A DNA stretch of 64,000 bases, taken from the NCBI RefSeq assembly GCF_000701705.1, contig NZ_JNJP01000008.1, forward strand, positions 1 through 64,000. Reading direction: 5' to 3'. This document shows, piece after piece, positions 51,164 to 60,750 of the stretch (positions are counted from its first letter, which is position 1; the number at the start of each line of letters is the position of its first letter). Below the pieces are notes generated by a model. It had not been told where the DNA came from. It saw only the letters and a program-made list of their open reading frames with translations, and made no database searches. A program made the position numbers and the translations under genes. Origin of the DNA: Bilophila wadsworthia ATCC 49260 (lineage in GTDB: Bacteria; Desulfobacterota; Desulfovibrionia; Desulfovibrionales; Desulfovibrionaceae).

Positions 51164-51991
51164 ATGTTTACCATTTCGTTTCAATCACAAAACATTCATA
51201 TTGATAATACGAGCCCCTTTTTCTTCATTGCAGGACCATGCGCCATTGAGGGGCGTACACAAGCCCTAGAGACAGCGTCAGCGCTCAAAGAAATTTTTAC
51301 TCATCTGAAGATTCCGTTTCTTTATAAATCCAGCTTTGACAAAGCTAATCGAAGTTCCATTTCCAGCTTTCGTGGGATTGGGATGGAAGAAGGATTGTCT
51401 ATTCTGGCAGATGTTCGGGAGCAAGTTCGGGTTCCGGTTCTTACGGATGTTCACAGCCCGGAACAGGCTGCGCCAGTGGCGGAGGTTGTCGATATGCTCC
51501 AGACACCAGCGTTCCTTTGCCGCCAGACCGATCTCATTGAAGCCGTCGCCGCGACTGGAAAGCCTGTCAACATAAAAAAGGGCCAATTCCTCGCTCCTTG
51601 GGAGATGGCCAATATCCTGAAGAAGGCAAAGGCGGCAGGGAACGATAGCATTTCCTTATGTGAACGAGGGACTTCTTTTGGATACGGCAATCTTGTTGTG
51701 GATATGCGTTCCCTTGAAATTATGAAACGCACCGGCCATCCGGTTGTATTTGATGCAACACACTCCGTGCAGCTCCCCGGTGCCCAAGGAACATGCAGCG
51801 GCGGCCAGAGGGAGTTTGTCCCTGTCCTTGCAAAGGCGGCGGCCAGCATAGGCGTAGCCGGTATGTTTATGGAAGTCCATCCGGATCCGGATAGGGCTCC
51901 CTGTGATGGGCCTAACATGATTGCTATCAGGGAATTGCCCGTTTTGCTGGAACATCTTCAGGCCTTTGATAAGTTGGCAAAGGGGATATGA
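51164..51991 (+). CDS. kdsA: Kdo-8-phosphate synthase
   Basis: A 275-residue KDO-8-P synthase. FFFIAGPCAIEG, YKSSFDKANRSS, PVLTDVHSPEQA, NIKKGQFLAPWEM, CERGTSFGYGNLVVDMRSL and FDATHSVQLPGAQ are the standard motifs. It condenses arabinose-5-P (from KpsF) with PEP. The second product step is handled by the C-terminal half of the next gene. Found inside a capsule locus, it may be a locus-specific copy in addition to an LPS gene elsewhere. Confidence 0.97.
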   Translation: MFTISFQSQNIHIDNTSPFFFIAGPCAIEGRTQALETASALKEIFTHLKIPFLYKSSFDKANRSSISSFRGIGMEEGLSILADVREQVRVPVLTDVHSPEQAAPVAEVVDMLQTPAFLCRQTDLIEAVAATGKPVNIKKGQFLAPWEMANILKKAKAAGNDSISLCERGTSFGYGNLVVDMRSLEIMKRTGHPVVFDATHSVQLPGAQGTCSGGQREFVPVLAKAAASIGVAGMFMEVHPDPDRAPCDGPNMIAIRELPVLLEHLQAFDKLAKGI

Positions 51992-51992
51992 T

Positions 51993-53204
51993 ATGAAGGT
52001 AATAGCAGTCATTCCGGCACGATATACCTCAACGCGCCTTCCAGGAAAACCACTGGCTGATATCTGCGGTAAACCAATGATTCAGCATGTCTATGAATTG
52101 ATATCCCGTGCGGAAGGTTTGGACGATATCGTGGTGGCCACGGATGACGCTCGTATCGCGGATGCCGTGCGAGCTTTCGGAGGAAAGGTTTTTATGACTT
52201 CCCCAGACTGCCAGTCCGGTTCCGATCGGGTAAGGGAAGTCGCCAGCTCCTTGGCTGCGGATATCTACATCAACGTGCAGGGCGACGAGCCCTTGTTGGA
52301 GCCTTCGGCCATCGAAAAGCTGCTTTCCGCCTTCAGGAGCGACGGCGGCGTGCGGGTGGCCACGCTGTGCAGCCCCATCAGCGAGGAGCAGGCACGTTCA
52401 CCGCACCAGGTCAAGGTCGTCTGCGATGACGCGGGCAATGCGCTTTATTTCAGTCGCAGCCTGATCCCCTATGTCCGGAACGCCTCGGAGCTGGCCCGCT
52501 TCCTAGGGCACGTCGGCATCTATGCCTACAGGGCAGAGGCGCTGCAGGCGTTCAGCCAACTGCCGCCGTCCCCATTGGAAAGGCTGGAACAGCTGGAACA
52601 GCTCCGGCTTCTCCAGGCGGGCATCCCTATCCGCGTCCTCGAAGTGCCGCCAATGGGCGCCGGGGTAGACACGCCGGAGGATCTGGAACGGGTGCGTGCG
52701 GCCATCAGGGGACGCCGCCGCCTGGCGGCGCTGGAAAAGCTGAAGCGCGTCCGCTTGGTCATTACCGATGTGGACGGGGTGCTCACGGACGGCGGGCTGT
52801 ACTACGGGCCAGATGGTGAATGCCTGAAACGCTTTCATGCCCGTGATGGTCTAGGCGTTAAGCTCCTGCAAAAGGCTGGCATACGGGTGGCAGTACTCTC
52901 CGGGAGGGACTGCCCCGCCCTGCGCAGGCGCCTCGCCGATCTGGGCATTTCTGAGGCCGTGCTGGGTGAACCCGACAAGCGGGCGATGCTGGCAGGCATC
53001 ATGGAGCGCTGCGGCGTTGCCGCTGGGGAAACGGCCTTTATCGGGGACGACATCCCGGACATGGAGGTCTTTGGCCTTTGCGGCGTATCCGTGACCGTGG
53101 GCGATGCGCCGGATTACGTGAAAGCCAAAGCCGATCTCGTATTGGAAAGCTTCGGTGGCCAAGGCGCGTTTCGGGAACTGGTTGAACACATTATAAGTAT
53201 ATGA
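51993..53204 (+). CDS. kdsB-kdsC: Fused CMP-Kdo synthetase and Kdo-8-P phosphatase
   Basis: A 403-residue two-domain protein. Residues 1 to about 245 are KdsB: VIPARYTSTRLPGKPLADI, ATDDARIADAVRAFGG, NVQGDEPLLEP, HVGIYAYRAEALQAF. Residues about 250-403 are a KdsC-type HAD phosphatase: VITDVDGVLTDGGLYYGPDG, VAVLSGRDCPAL, FIGDDIPDMEVFG, VTVGDAPDYVKAKAD. It would both remove phosphate from Kdo-8-P and activate Kdo with CMP, two consecutive but not adjacent-in-order steps. It starts 1 bp after kdsA. Confidence 0.93.
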   Translation: MKVIAVIPARYTSTRLPGKPLADICGKPMIQHVYELISRAEGLDDIVVATDDARIADAVRAFGGKVFMTSPDCQSGSDRVREVASSLAADIYINVQGDEPLLEPSAIEKLLSAFRSDGGVRVATLCSPISEEQARSPHQVKVVCDDAGNALYFSRSLIPYVRNASELARFLGHVGIYAYRAEALQAFSQLPPSPLERLEQLEQLRLLQAGIPIRVLEVPPMGAGVDTPEDLERVRAAIRGRRRLAALEKLKRVRLVITDVDGVLTDGGLYYGPDGECLKRFHARDGLGVKLLQKAGIRVAVLSGRDCPALRRRLADLGISEAVLGEPDKRAMLAGIMERCGVAAGETAFIGDDIPDMEVFGLCGVSVTVGDAPDYVKAKADLVLESFGGQGAFRELVEHIISI

Positions 53205-53218
53205 AAAAGGATATCATA

Positions 53219-54373
53219 ATGGCTCTTCGCACTTTTTCTAAGGAAAAAACAGCTTTTCACAGAGATACCGCCATGCCCATTCGTACTTCCATTAAGGAAA
53301 AGGACATTTCCTTCAACTCTGTCATTGTGACACAAGACTTTCTGAGAATCGAAGATGGCAAAAAGGATATCTTTGAGACTCCATTCAAAAAAAACAGCAA
53401 ATGGATGTATCATATTGCAGGCTCTCAGATCGTCGCATCTTTGGATAATATAAGCCATAAGTTTTTTTATGGCGATGACGATGGACAGCATAGCCTCAGA
53501 TGGAATATCTATTCAAAATGCGATTTGCCGTTTTGCACCAATTCATGGGCCAAAATCTTTTCTCCATCTGAAGAGTATAAAGAATACATAGCAGAGGACA
53601 TAGTATCCGCTTTCAAAGGTAGCCTTGTAATATCGTTTGAGCTGCCTGAATCCGTATTGGAAATATTTACCGAAAACAATATTCCATATATTGATTTTTC
53701 AAACTATCCGATACGTTTCCTTCCAGATTATTTTTATGGCGTAAGAACGAACGTAACAGAATGGTATGAACGCATTCAGAAATGCGCACTGGATTATCAT
53801 ATCGTCAACGAATTTGCTAGGATTACACAAGCAAAAGCATCTAGGATTGCTCTTTTTGATAGCGTTGAGCAATGTTCCGTCCTCTTCCTTGGGCAAATGC
53901 CTATCGATTCTTCATTGATTTGCGACGGTGAAATAGCAAACGAAGATTTCGTAAAGGAAAAGCTTTTGGAATCTTCACTCAAGTACCCGAATTTGTACTA
54001 TAAGCCTCATCCTCATAATAAGCAAGCAGGTTCAATAATAGAGTATTGCTCATCGTTGAAGGTAAAAATAGCTGACTTCAACATTTATGACTGTTTTGGA
54101 TGCGGAAAGTTTGTAAAAATCATAGGCCTGTCGAGCGGCGGGATTTTTGAAGCGAAATTCTTTGGTTTGGAAAGCGAAAGGTTTTTGAAAAAGAAATATT
54201 TTTTTGAAGATAAAGATAACATGTCTTTATTCTACAATCCGGTTTATGCTGATTTCATGAGAAAGGATTTCTGGGATTATATTCTCCATAATAAAGGTGA
54301 CTTTATAAAAACGACGCCCAATCCATACATCGATGCTATGAAGTTTTCTTTGCAAATGAAGTGGGGAAGATAA
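53219..54373 (+). CDS. Capsule polysaccharide transferase-like protein (AT-rich)
   Basis: A 384-residue AT-rich protein. It has no clear GT-A signature; YYKPHPHNK near residue 260 and CGKFVKIIGLSSGGIFEAKF recall the GT-B-type KPHP motifs of capsule transferases and sialyltransferase-like enzymes. It may add sugars to the capsule repeat. The ATG at 53219 has AAGGA seven bases upstream; an ATG at 53201 overlaps the kdsB-kdsC stop by 4 bp and is an alternative. Codon use and base composition differ sharply from the flanking kps genes. Confidence 0.72.
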   Translation: MALRTFSKEKTAFHRDTAMPIRTSIKEKDISFNSVIVTQDFLRIEDGKKDIFETPFKKNSKWMYHIAGSQIVASLDNISHKFFYGDDDGQHSLRWNIYSKCDLPFCTNSWAKIFSPSEEYKEYIAEDIVSAFKGSLVISFELPESVLEIFTENNIPYIDFSNYPIRFLPDYFYGVRTNVTEWYERIQKCALDYHIVNEFARITQAKASRIALFDSVEQCSVLFLGQMPIDSSLICDGEIANEDFVKEKLLESSLKYPNLYYKPHPHNKQAGSIIEYCSSLKVKIADFNIYDCFGCGKFVKIIGLSSGGIFEAKFFGLESERFLKKKYFFEDKDNMSLFYNPVYADFMRKDFWDYILHNKGDFIKTTPNPYIDAMKFSLQMKWGR

Positions 54374-55836
54374 TGATTTTTTTTTACGACATAACTAGGT
54401 TTATTGCCAGACTCGATGAAAATACTCCAACAGGAATAGATCGAGTTGATATCCATTATGCTAAATCAATTCTTGATAGCAAAAAAGAAATCTATTATTT
54501 AACAATAATAAAAGGCGTATTTTGTGCTGTTGAAAAAAAATATGGCGACAGCATCGTCAAATACTTATATGATAAATGGATACTATCCAAAAAAGTATCT
54601 TTCCAGAAGAAAACGCTATCAATCAATGATGCGTCAAAAGTGCCGTTGATAAAAAAGACCATCGGCAGGTTTGCAAAATGCATAGATAAAAATGTATTTG
54701 AGCTGATAACCAAAAAACCGAACGGGTGCTATGTAAACATATCACATTATGGCGTCGGAAAGGTTGAGGCGTACTATGTATTTAAGACTTTGGGAAAAAT
54801 GAAGCTCATATTTTTCCTGCATGACCTTATTCCGATAGATTTCCCTGAGCATGTCAATGAACCCGATGAAGAACAGCATAAAATACGTGTCAAAGCAATG
54901 GCATTGTTTGCTGATATAATCATTGTAAACTCCCAATTTACACAAAAAAGGCTGTATAATTTTTGTGATAAACAAAATATTACGCGGCCTAAGTGCCTGA
55001 TAAACAAAATAGGCATCGAAGATCGTTTCCTTGATGTAGACATAAGCAACAAGCCTATAGTACAGGGAGATTATTTCATATATGTCAGCACAATAGAATC
55101 CAGAAAAAATCATATCCTTCTCTTAAATGTATGGAGAGATATGATTGAGAAAAATAAGTTGGCGTCAATACCAAAGCTTATATTTGTAGGCAAAAATGGT
55201 TGGAAAAACGATTCCGCAATGTATATGATGAATCGTTGCCCGTATCTTCAGAATCATGTTTTCCATCTTCAGGGACTCAGCGATAACGAATTGATACAGC
55301 TCGTAGCCAATTCTACGGCGCTGCTTTTTCCATCCTTTACAGAAGGATGGGGCATGCCTCTGGTTGAGGCCATCGCATTGAATACGCCAGTAATATGTTC
55401 TGATATTGAAATATTCCATGAAGCTGGCCAGGATTTGCTGACATACGTTCCGCTGATAGATTCGTTAGGATGGCAAAACGAAATTTTGAAATTTGCATCT
55501 GATAAAAAATACCGTGCATCTAAAATAGAAAAAATGAAGGCATATAAAATGCCTAGATGGGATACCCATTTTGAAACATTCTATAACTATCTATCAGAAA
55601 AAAGCTCCAACTATAACAAAACTGTTACACAGGAAATGGTTGAAAACTTCAGAGCGTCACTTGTAGTTTCAAACAAGGCTAACGCTGACAAGGCAATAGA
55701 CGCGGTAACAATAGACAAAAGGATGCGTAGATCTAAACTGATACGCAAATTCAAGACGGATCCGGTAAAATTCTTCATGGATTCTAAAAATCCGATATTG
55801 CGTTTCATAGGGAAGAGGCTTCAGAAATTGAACTAG
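54373..55836 (+). CDS. Group 1 (GT4) glycosyltransferase (AT-rich)
   Basis: A 487-residue GT-B glycosyltransferase. The C-terminal domain has YVSTIESRKNHILLLNVWRD and FPSFTEGWGMPLVEAIALNT, the E-x7-E type signature of family 4. A helical extension of about 80 residues follows. It would add a sugar of the capsule repeat from a nucleotide sugar. The ATG at 54373 overlaps the preceding stop (TAATG). As AT-rich as the gene before it, so the two probably came in together. Confidence 0.9.
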   Translation: MIFFYDITRFIARLDENTPTGIDRVDIHYAKSILDSKKEIYYLTIIKGVFCAVEKKYGDSIVKYLYDKWILSKKVSFQKKTLSINDASKVPLIKKTIGRFAKCIDKNVFELITKKPNGCYVNISHYGVGKVEAYYVFKTLGKMKLIFFLHDLIPIDFPEHVNEPDEEQHKIRVKAMALFADIIIVNSQFTQKRLYNFCDKQNITRPKCLINKIGIEDRFLDVDISNKPIVQGDYFIYVSTIESRKNHILLLNVWRDMIEKNKLASIPKLIFVGKNGWKNDSAMYMMNRCPYLQNHVFHLQGLSDNELIQLVANSTALLFPSFTEGWGMPLVEAIALNTPVICSDIEIFHEAGQDLLTYVPLIDSLGWQNEILKFASDKKYRASKIEKMKAYKMPRWDTHFETFYNYLSEKSSNYNKTVTQEMVENFRASLVVSNKANADKAIDAVTIDKRMRRSKLIRKFKTDPVKFFMDSKNPILRFIGKRLQKLN

Positions 55837-55955
55837 GCCCGGCGTCTGGTATCGCCTCCATGGCCAGCAGCATCATAAATCCGAACGGTATGCCGTCATA
55901 AACCTATACCTAATCTTAATAGTTCCATAAGTTTCATATTGACAAGGAAAGTATC

Positions 55956-57365
55956 ATGCCTGATATCATCCCAGTTATCCTTTGTGGCGGTAGCGGCACG
56001 CGCCTATGGCCGCTCTCGCGGGAACTTTGCCCCAAGCAGTTTGTCGACTTCGGAGAAAAGCCCACCCTCTTTGCGCAGGCGATGCGCCGCATGCAGTCTT
56101 TGCCGGGCTGCAAAAGAGCGGTTGTGGTCTGTAACGAAGCACACCGCTTCCATGCATTGCACGGGCTGCAAGCCTGCGGGCTGCAAGCCGACGTCCTTCT
56201 TGAGCCCGAGCCGCGCAATACGGCCCCGGCCATTGCCGTCGCGTCCCTTTTCCTGCGGGAATGGGAGGAAGATCCCCTGATGCTGGTGCTGCCTGCGGAT
56301 CATGCACTGGACGACGATGCGGCCTTTTGCCAGAAAGTGCTTCAGGCCGTGCCGCTGGCGGAAGACGGTGCCATCGTGACCTTCGGCATCATGCCCACAG
56401 GCCCGGAAACGGGGTACGGCTACATTGAACAGGGCGAGGCCGTTGGGGCAGGCTTCCATGTCGCCCGTTTCGTGGAAAAGCCCGATGCGGTAACGGCTGA
56501 GTCCATTCTCGCCCAAGGGAATTATGTCTGGAACAGCGGCATGTTCTTGCTGCGGGCCTCGGTCTTTCTGGAAGAGCTGGCACGGCATGTGCCGGATATG
56601 GATACAGGCTGCCGTGCCGCATGGCGGGACCGCCAGACGGACGGCACGTTCATCCGCCCGGGACGCAACGCATTCCTAGCCGTCCCTTCCGACTCCATCG
56701 ACTATGCGGTCATGGAAAAGACGGAACGGGCCGTGGTCATGCCGCTGGCTCTGAACTGGAGCGATTTGGGATCATGGGAGGCCCTTTTCCAGAACAGCGA
56801 CAGGGATGCGCAGGACAACGCCGTGACGGGGGATGTGCTGCTCGAAGATACCGAGGGCTGCTACCTGAACGCCCAGCACCGCCTGCTTGCGGTTCTGGGC
56901 GTACGGGATCTGGTCGTGGTGGAGACAAAGGATGCCGTCCTGGTGCTCCCGCGCCAGCGTGCGCAGGATATCAAAAAGCTATTCAGCCGCCTTCAGCATG
57001 CACGGCGGCCGGAATGCCACCAGTCCACGCTGGTCCACCGCCCCTGGGGCAGCTATGAATCACTAGCCAGCGGGGATCGCTTCCAGGTAAAGCGCATCAT
57101 CGTCCAGCCTGGCGAAGAGCTCTCCCTGCAGAAGCACCACCACAGGGCAGAGCACTGGATTGTGGTCAGCGGCACGGCGGAAGTCACCAACGGCGACGAG
57201 GTGAGCCTGTTCAGCGAAGGCCAGGGGACATATATTCCTCTTGGCGCCGTCCATCGTCTCAAGAATCCGGGAGTCATCCCGCTTGTGCTGATCGAAGTAC
57301 AGTCGGGGCCATACACCGGCGAAGACGACATCGTCCGCCTCGCGGACGTTTACGGTCGCAGCTGA
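55956..57365 (+). CDS. manC: Mannose-1-P guanylyltransferase / mannose-6-P isomerase
   Basis: A 469-residue bifunctional ManC/AlgA-type protein. The nucleotidyltransferase part begins IIPVILCGGSGTRLWPLSRE with PKQF soon after; the C-terminal cupin part has RPWGSYESLASGDRFQVKRI, LQKHHHRAEHWIVVSGTAEV and NPGVIPLVLIEVQSGPYTGE. It makes GDP-mannose from fructose-6-P via mannose-6-P. Composition returns to GC-rich here. It supplies mannose or a derivative such as GDP-fucose for the capsule or other glycans. Confidence 0.95.
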   Translation: MPDIIPVILCGGSGTRLWPLSRELCPKQFVDFGEKPTLFAQAMRRMQSLPGCKRAVVVCNEAHRFHALHGLQACGLQADVLLEPEPRNTAPAIAVASLFLREWEEDPLMLVLPADHALDDDAAFCQKVLQAVPLAEDGAIVTFGIMPTGPETGYGYIEQGEAVGAGFHVARFVEKPDAVTAESILAQGNYVWNSGMFLLRASVFLEELARHVPDMDTGCRAAWRDRQTDGTFIRPGRNAFLAVPSDSIDYAVMEKTERAVVMPLALNWSDLGSWEALFQNSDRDAQDNAVTGDVLLEDTEGCYLNAQHRLLAVLGVRDLVVVETKDAVLVLPRQRAQDIKKLFSRLQHARRPECHQSTLVHRPWGSYESLASGDRFQVKRIIVQPGEELSLQKHHHRAEHWIVVSGTAEVTNGDEVSLFSEGQGTYIPLGAVHRLKNPGVIPLVLIEVQSGPYTGEDDIVRLADVYGRS

Positions 57366-57532
57366 TGCCGGGCAAGGAAGGGCCACCGGCGCTGATCGGC
57401 CCCCAAAGGCTGCGGCCTGCGCGGCAGGCATGTTTCCGGACGGCAGCTGCCCTTCCGCAATTCCCCCGGGCGATTTGCCCGCGAAGCATAGGCCCGATAA
57501 GGGCTCCAATTCAACATATCAGCCACAAAGGG

Positions 57533-59548
57533 ATGATTTATTATTCTTCAAAAAAACTTCGGCGCCTGCTGGAATCGTCAGGCTTTGGGCTGCTCCCATC
57601 CGGCACCGCCGAAGGATCTTTTGTCGCCGGCTGGGGCCACAAACCCACAGCCGATAAGGCACGATGTTATGCCCTGAAACATAACCTTCCCTATATCGCG
57701 CTTGAAGACGGCTTCCTGCGCTCCCTTGATCTCGGATGCAAGGGGGCGCAGCCTCTTTCCCTTGTAGTTGACCATACCGGCATCTACTACGACGCCACTG
57801 AGCCATCCGATTTGGAGAATCTGCTGAACGGCTCCGGATGGGATTTGGAAGGGCAGTTGCAGTCCGCCCAGCATGCCATTGAAGCTATCAAGCGTCACGA
57901 TCTGAGCAAGTATAATCATGCGCCGCGTGCTGCTGAAAAATTGCTTGGTGATGCTTCGTGCCCGCGTGTTCTTATCCTTGATCAGACAAAGGGGGATACC
58001 AGCGTTACGCTTGGCCGTGCCGATGCTGAAAGTTTCACAGCTATGCTGGACGACGCGCAGATGCGGTTTCCCACCGCCCGGTTGTTCGTCAAGACGCATC
58101 CCGATGTGCTTGCGGGGAAAAAGCAGGGCTATCTGACCGAGGCGGCGAAGCGAAGAGGCATTGCGATCATCGCACAGGTTGTTTCGCCGCTTTCCCTTCT
58201 TGCTCAAGCTGATGTTGTGTACACAGTCACCTCCCAGATGGGCTTTGAGGCCTTGCTGCTTGGTAAGGAAGTGCACTGTTTCGGCATGCCGTTCTATGCG
58301 GGATGGGGGGCAACGCATGATCGGCTTACTTGCCCGCGGAGGGCAAAACGCCGTACGGCGGAAGAGATCTTTGCCGCGGCGTATATGTTGTATGCGCGTT
58401 ATGTGAATCCCGTGGCCGCCAAGCGTTGTGACATCCATGAAGCCATTCGGATTCTGGCCGCCCAGCGTTTTCAGAATGAGCGGAATAAGGGGTTCCACTC
58501 ATGTGTTGGCTTTTCCAGATGGAAACGTCCTCATGCCCGGGCCTTTTTGCAATCGACCACGGGAACCATCCGTTTTTTTTCTGATTGGTGGAAAGCCATC
58601 AAATGGGCGCAAGCAAACGGCGGCGATGTCGTGGTATGGGCGTCCAAATGCACAATAGGACTTGAGAGTTCCTGCCAGACTATGGGCGTCCGGCTGATAC
58701 GCATGGAGGACGGCTTCATCCGTTCGGTGGGGTTGGGTTCGGATTTTAATTGGCCGTATTCGTTGGTGCTGGATGAGAAGGGCATCTACTATGATCCGTC
58801 CCGCCCGAGTGGGCTGGAAGACATTTTGAATACCTTGCCTGAACATCCGGAGCGGGCCGAATTGTGCAGCCGGGCTTCCGCCTTGCGTGGCTTTATCGTC
58901 GAGAAGGGAATTACCAAATACAACACGGGTGTTGACGCAGTAACCCGTGGTGATTTTTCTGCAAAGGGACGTTTGCTCCTTGTCCCCGGACAGGTGGAGG
59001 ACGACGCTTCCGTGCGGCTGGGCGGATGCGGGCTGTTTTCCAATGTGGATTTGCTCAAGGCCGTGCGGGAACGCCATCCGGATGCTTTCATCATCTATAA
59101 GCCGCATCCTGACGTGGAAAGCCGGAACCGGAAAGGGTGCATACCCGATGAAGAGGCGTTACGGTACGCGGATCGTGTTGTCCGCAACGTGCGTATGGAT
59201 GTCCTGCTTGGCATCGTCGACGAAGTGCACACGCTCACGTCGCTTACGGGGTTCGAGGCATTGCTGAGGGGAATAGAGGTCCACGCTTACGGGGGGCCTT
59301 TCTACGCGGGGTGGGGGCTGACCCATGATCGGATTGATTTCCCCCGCCGGAAAGCCGGGCTTTCGCTTGAGGAGCTTATCGCAGGGACGCTGATACTCTA
59401 TCCTTCGTATTACGATTGGCAGACGAAGGGATTCTGCACGCCCGAGGACATCTGTTACCGGCTTACCCAGCCAAAAGGGCAAATGCGCGGCAAGTTTTTT
59501 ATGCGCACCTTTGCGGCGCTCAGGGAAAAGATAAGGAACGTATTCTGA
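57533..59548 (+). CDS. kpsC: Capsule initiation Kdo transferase, dual domain
   Basis: A 671-residue KpsC with two related halves. The first runs from about 1 to 320 (YIALEDGFLRSLDLGCKGAQ, VKTHPDVLAGKKQGYL, YAGWGATHDR). The second runs from about 350 to 671 (LIRMEDGFIRSVGLGSDFNW, IYKPHPDVESRNRKG, FYAGWGLTHDRIDFPRR). The two halves add alternating beta-linked Kdo residues to the lipid anchor made with KpsS. Start MIYYSSKK at 57533 matches the usual N-terminus; the frame is open upstream to 57365 without coding features. Confidence 0.96.
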   Translation: MIYYSSKKLRRLLESSGFGLLPSGTAEGSFVAGWGHKPTADKARCYALKHNLPYIALEDGFLRSLDLGCKGAQPLSLVVDHTGIYYDATEPSDLENLLNGSGWDLEGQLQSAQHAIEAIKRHDLSKYNHAPRAAEKLLGDASCPRVLILDQTKGDTSVTLGRADAESFTAMLDDAQMRFPTARLFVKTHPDVLAGKKQGYLTEAAKRRGIAIIAQVVSPLSLLAQADVVYTVTSQMGFEALLLGKEVHCFGMPFYAGWGATHDRLTCPRRAKRRTAEEIFAAAYMLYARYVNPVAAKRCDIHEAIRILAAQRFQNERNKGFHSCVGFSRWKRPHARAFLQSTTGTIRFFSDWWKAIKWAQANGGDVVVWASKCTIGLESSCQTMGVRLIRMEDGFIRSVGLGSDFNWPYSLVLDEKGIYYDPSRPSGLEDILNTLPEHPERAELCSRASALRGFIVEKGITKYNTGVDAVTRGDFSAKGRLLLVPGQVEDDASVRLGGCGLFSNVDLLKAVRERHPDAFIIYKPHPDVESRNRKGCIPDEEALRYADRVVRNVRMDVLLGIVDEVHTLTSLTGFEALLRGIEVHAYGGPFYAGWGLTHDRIDFPRRKAGLSLEELIAGTLILYPSYYDWQTKGFCTPEDICYRLTQPKGQMRGKFFMRTFAALREKIRNVF

Positions 59549-59550
59549 TC

Positions 59551-60750
59551 ATGCGTACCTACTTGTTTCTTCAAGGCCCGCACGGGAGTTTTTTCCGTGA
59601 GCTGGGGCTGGCGTTACAGCGGGCCGGGCATCGTGTATTGCGCGTCAATATCTGCGGCGGTGACGTGGTGGATTGGCACTCGCGAGAGGCCGTGTGGTAT
59701 CAGGGGCGGACCACGGACTGGAGCGGCTGGATCGGCGATCTCATGCGGCGCGAAGGCGTTACGGATCTGCTGGCCTTTGGGGACTGGCGGCCTCTGCACC
59801 GTGAAGCCATTCTGGTGGCAAAACTGCGGAATATCCGGGTGTGGGCATTTGAGGAAGGGTATTTGCGGCCCCATTATATCACGATGGAAGAGGGCGGGGT
59901 CAACGGCAACTCGATGCTTCCCCATTCGCCGGCCCTTTTGCGGGAACTTGCGGAATCCCATCCGGCCCCGCCGTCCCCCGTTGCCGTACAGAATCCTCTT
60001 TCGGCACGCGTATGGAAGGCTATTGCCTATTATGCGGGGACCATTTTTTTGCGCCCGTTTTTCCCCTGTTTCCGGACGCATCGCCCGCAGAGCGCCGTGA
60101 GCGAAGTCTGGGGATGGTTCCTTCGCGTCCTGACCCGCCGCACATGGGAAAGGCGTTCGGCGGAGAGCGTCCGGGAAATCTACCGGTCGCGTGCGCCCTA
60201 TTTCCTGTTTCCTCTCCAGCTTGATTCGGATTCCCAAGTCCGCCGTTATTCGCCGTTCAGCGGGATGAAGGAAGCCATTGCGCATGTACTGACTTCTTTT
60301 GCGCACTCCGCGCCCAAGTCCATGCATTTGCTGATCCGCAACCATCCTCTTGATAACGGGCTCATCAATTACCGGAGGTACATCCGCCGGTTCAGCCATG
60401 CCTGCGGGCTGGAAGGCCGGGTTCATTTCGTGGAGTCGGGCAGGGCCGCGCTTATGATGGACCGCAGCGAGGGGATGGTGGTCCTCAACAGCACGATCGG
60501 CATTTCCGGGCTTCAGCGGGGGATACCCGTCTATTGCGTTGGCACGTCCATTTATGCGGTGCGCGGGTTGGCTTCGTCGCAGGAAGAGCAGGATCTGGAC
60601 GATTTTTGGAGCAACCCGCAGAAGCCGTGCCCCGAAACCCTGCGGCATTTCGAGAAAGTTTTGAAATGCCGGACCCTCATCAACGGCAATTTTTATACGG
60701 AGGGAGGGGTGCGCCTGGCGATCCAGGGGGTCATGGAACGCATTGCCTGA
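59551..60750 (+). CDS. kpsS: Capsule initiation Kdo transferase
   Basis: A 399-residue KpsS/LipB-type protein: FLQGPHGSFFRELGLALQRA, DLLAFGDWRPLHREAILVAK, WAFEEGYLRPHYITMEEGG, LLIRNHPLDNGLINYRRYIR, VLNSTIGISGLQRGIPVYCV. It adds the first Kdo to lyso-phosphatidylglycerol, starting the anchor on which the capsule is built. It starts 2 bp after kpsC. It ends the locus; no strong terminator was seen directly after it. Confidence 0.96.
   Translation: MRTYLFLQGPHGSFFRELGLALQRAGHRVLRVNICGGDVVDWHSREAVWYQGRTTDWSGWIGDLMRREGVTDLLAFGDWRPLHREAILVAKLRNIRVWAFEEGYLRPHYITMEEGGVNGNSMLPHSPALLRELAESHPAPPSPVAVQNPLSARVWKAIAYYAGTIFLRPFFPCFRTHRPQSAVSEVWGWFLRVLTRRTWERRSAESVREIYRSRAPYFLFPLQLDSDSQVRRYSPFSGMKEAIAHVLTSFAHSAPKSMHLLIRNHPLDNGLINYRRYIRRFSHACGLEGRVHFVESGRAALMMDRSEGMVVLNSTIGISGLQRGIPVYCVGTSIYAVRGLASSQEEQDLDDFWSNPQKPCPETLRHFEKVLKCRTLINGNFYTEGGVRLAIQGVMERIA

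Noticed and set aside
55988..55996. GGCGGTAG, identical to the ops element of capsule/LPS operons
   Set aside because: It lies inside the conserved CGGSG coding motif of manC, so it is explained by the protein sequence.
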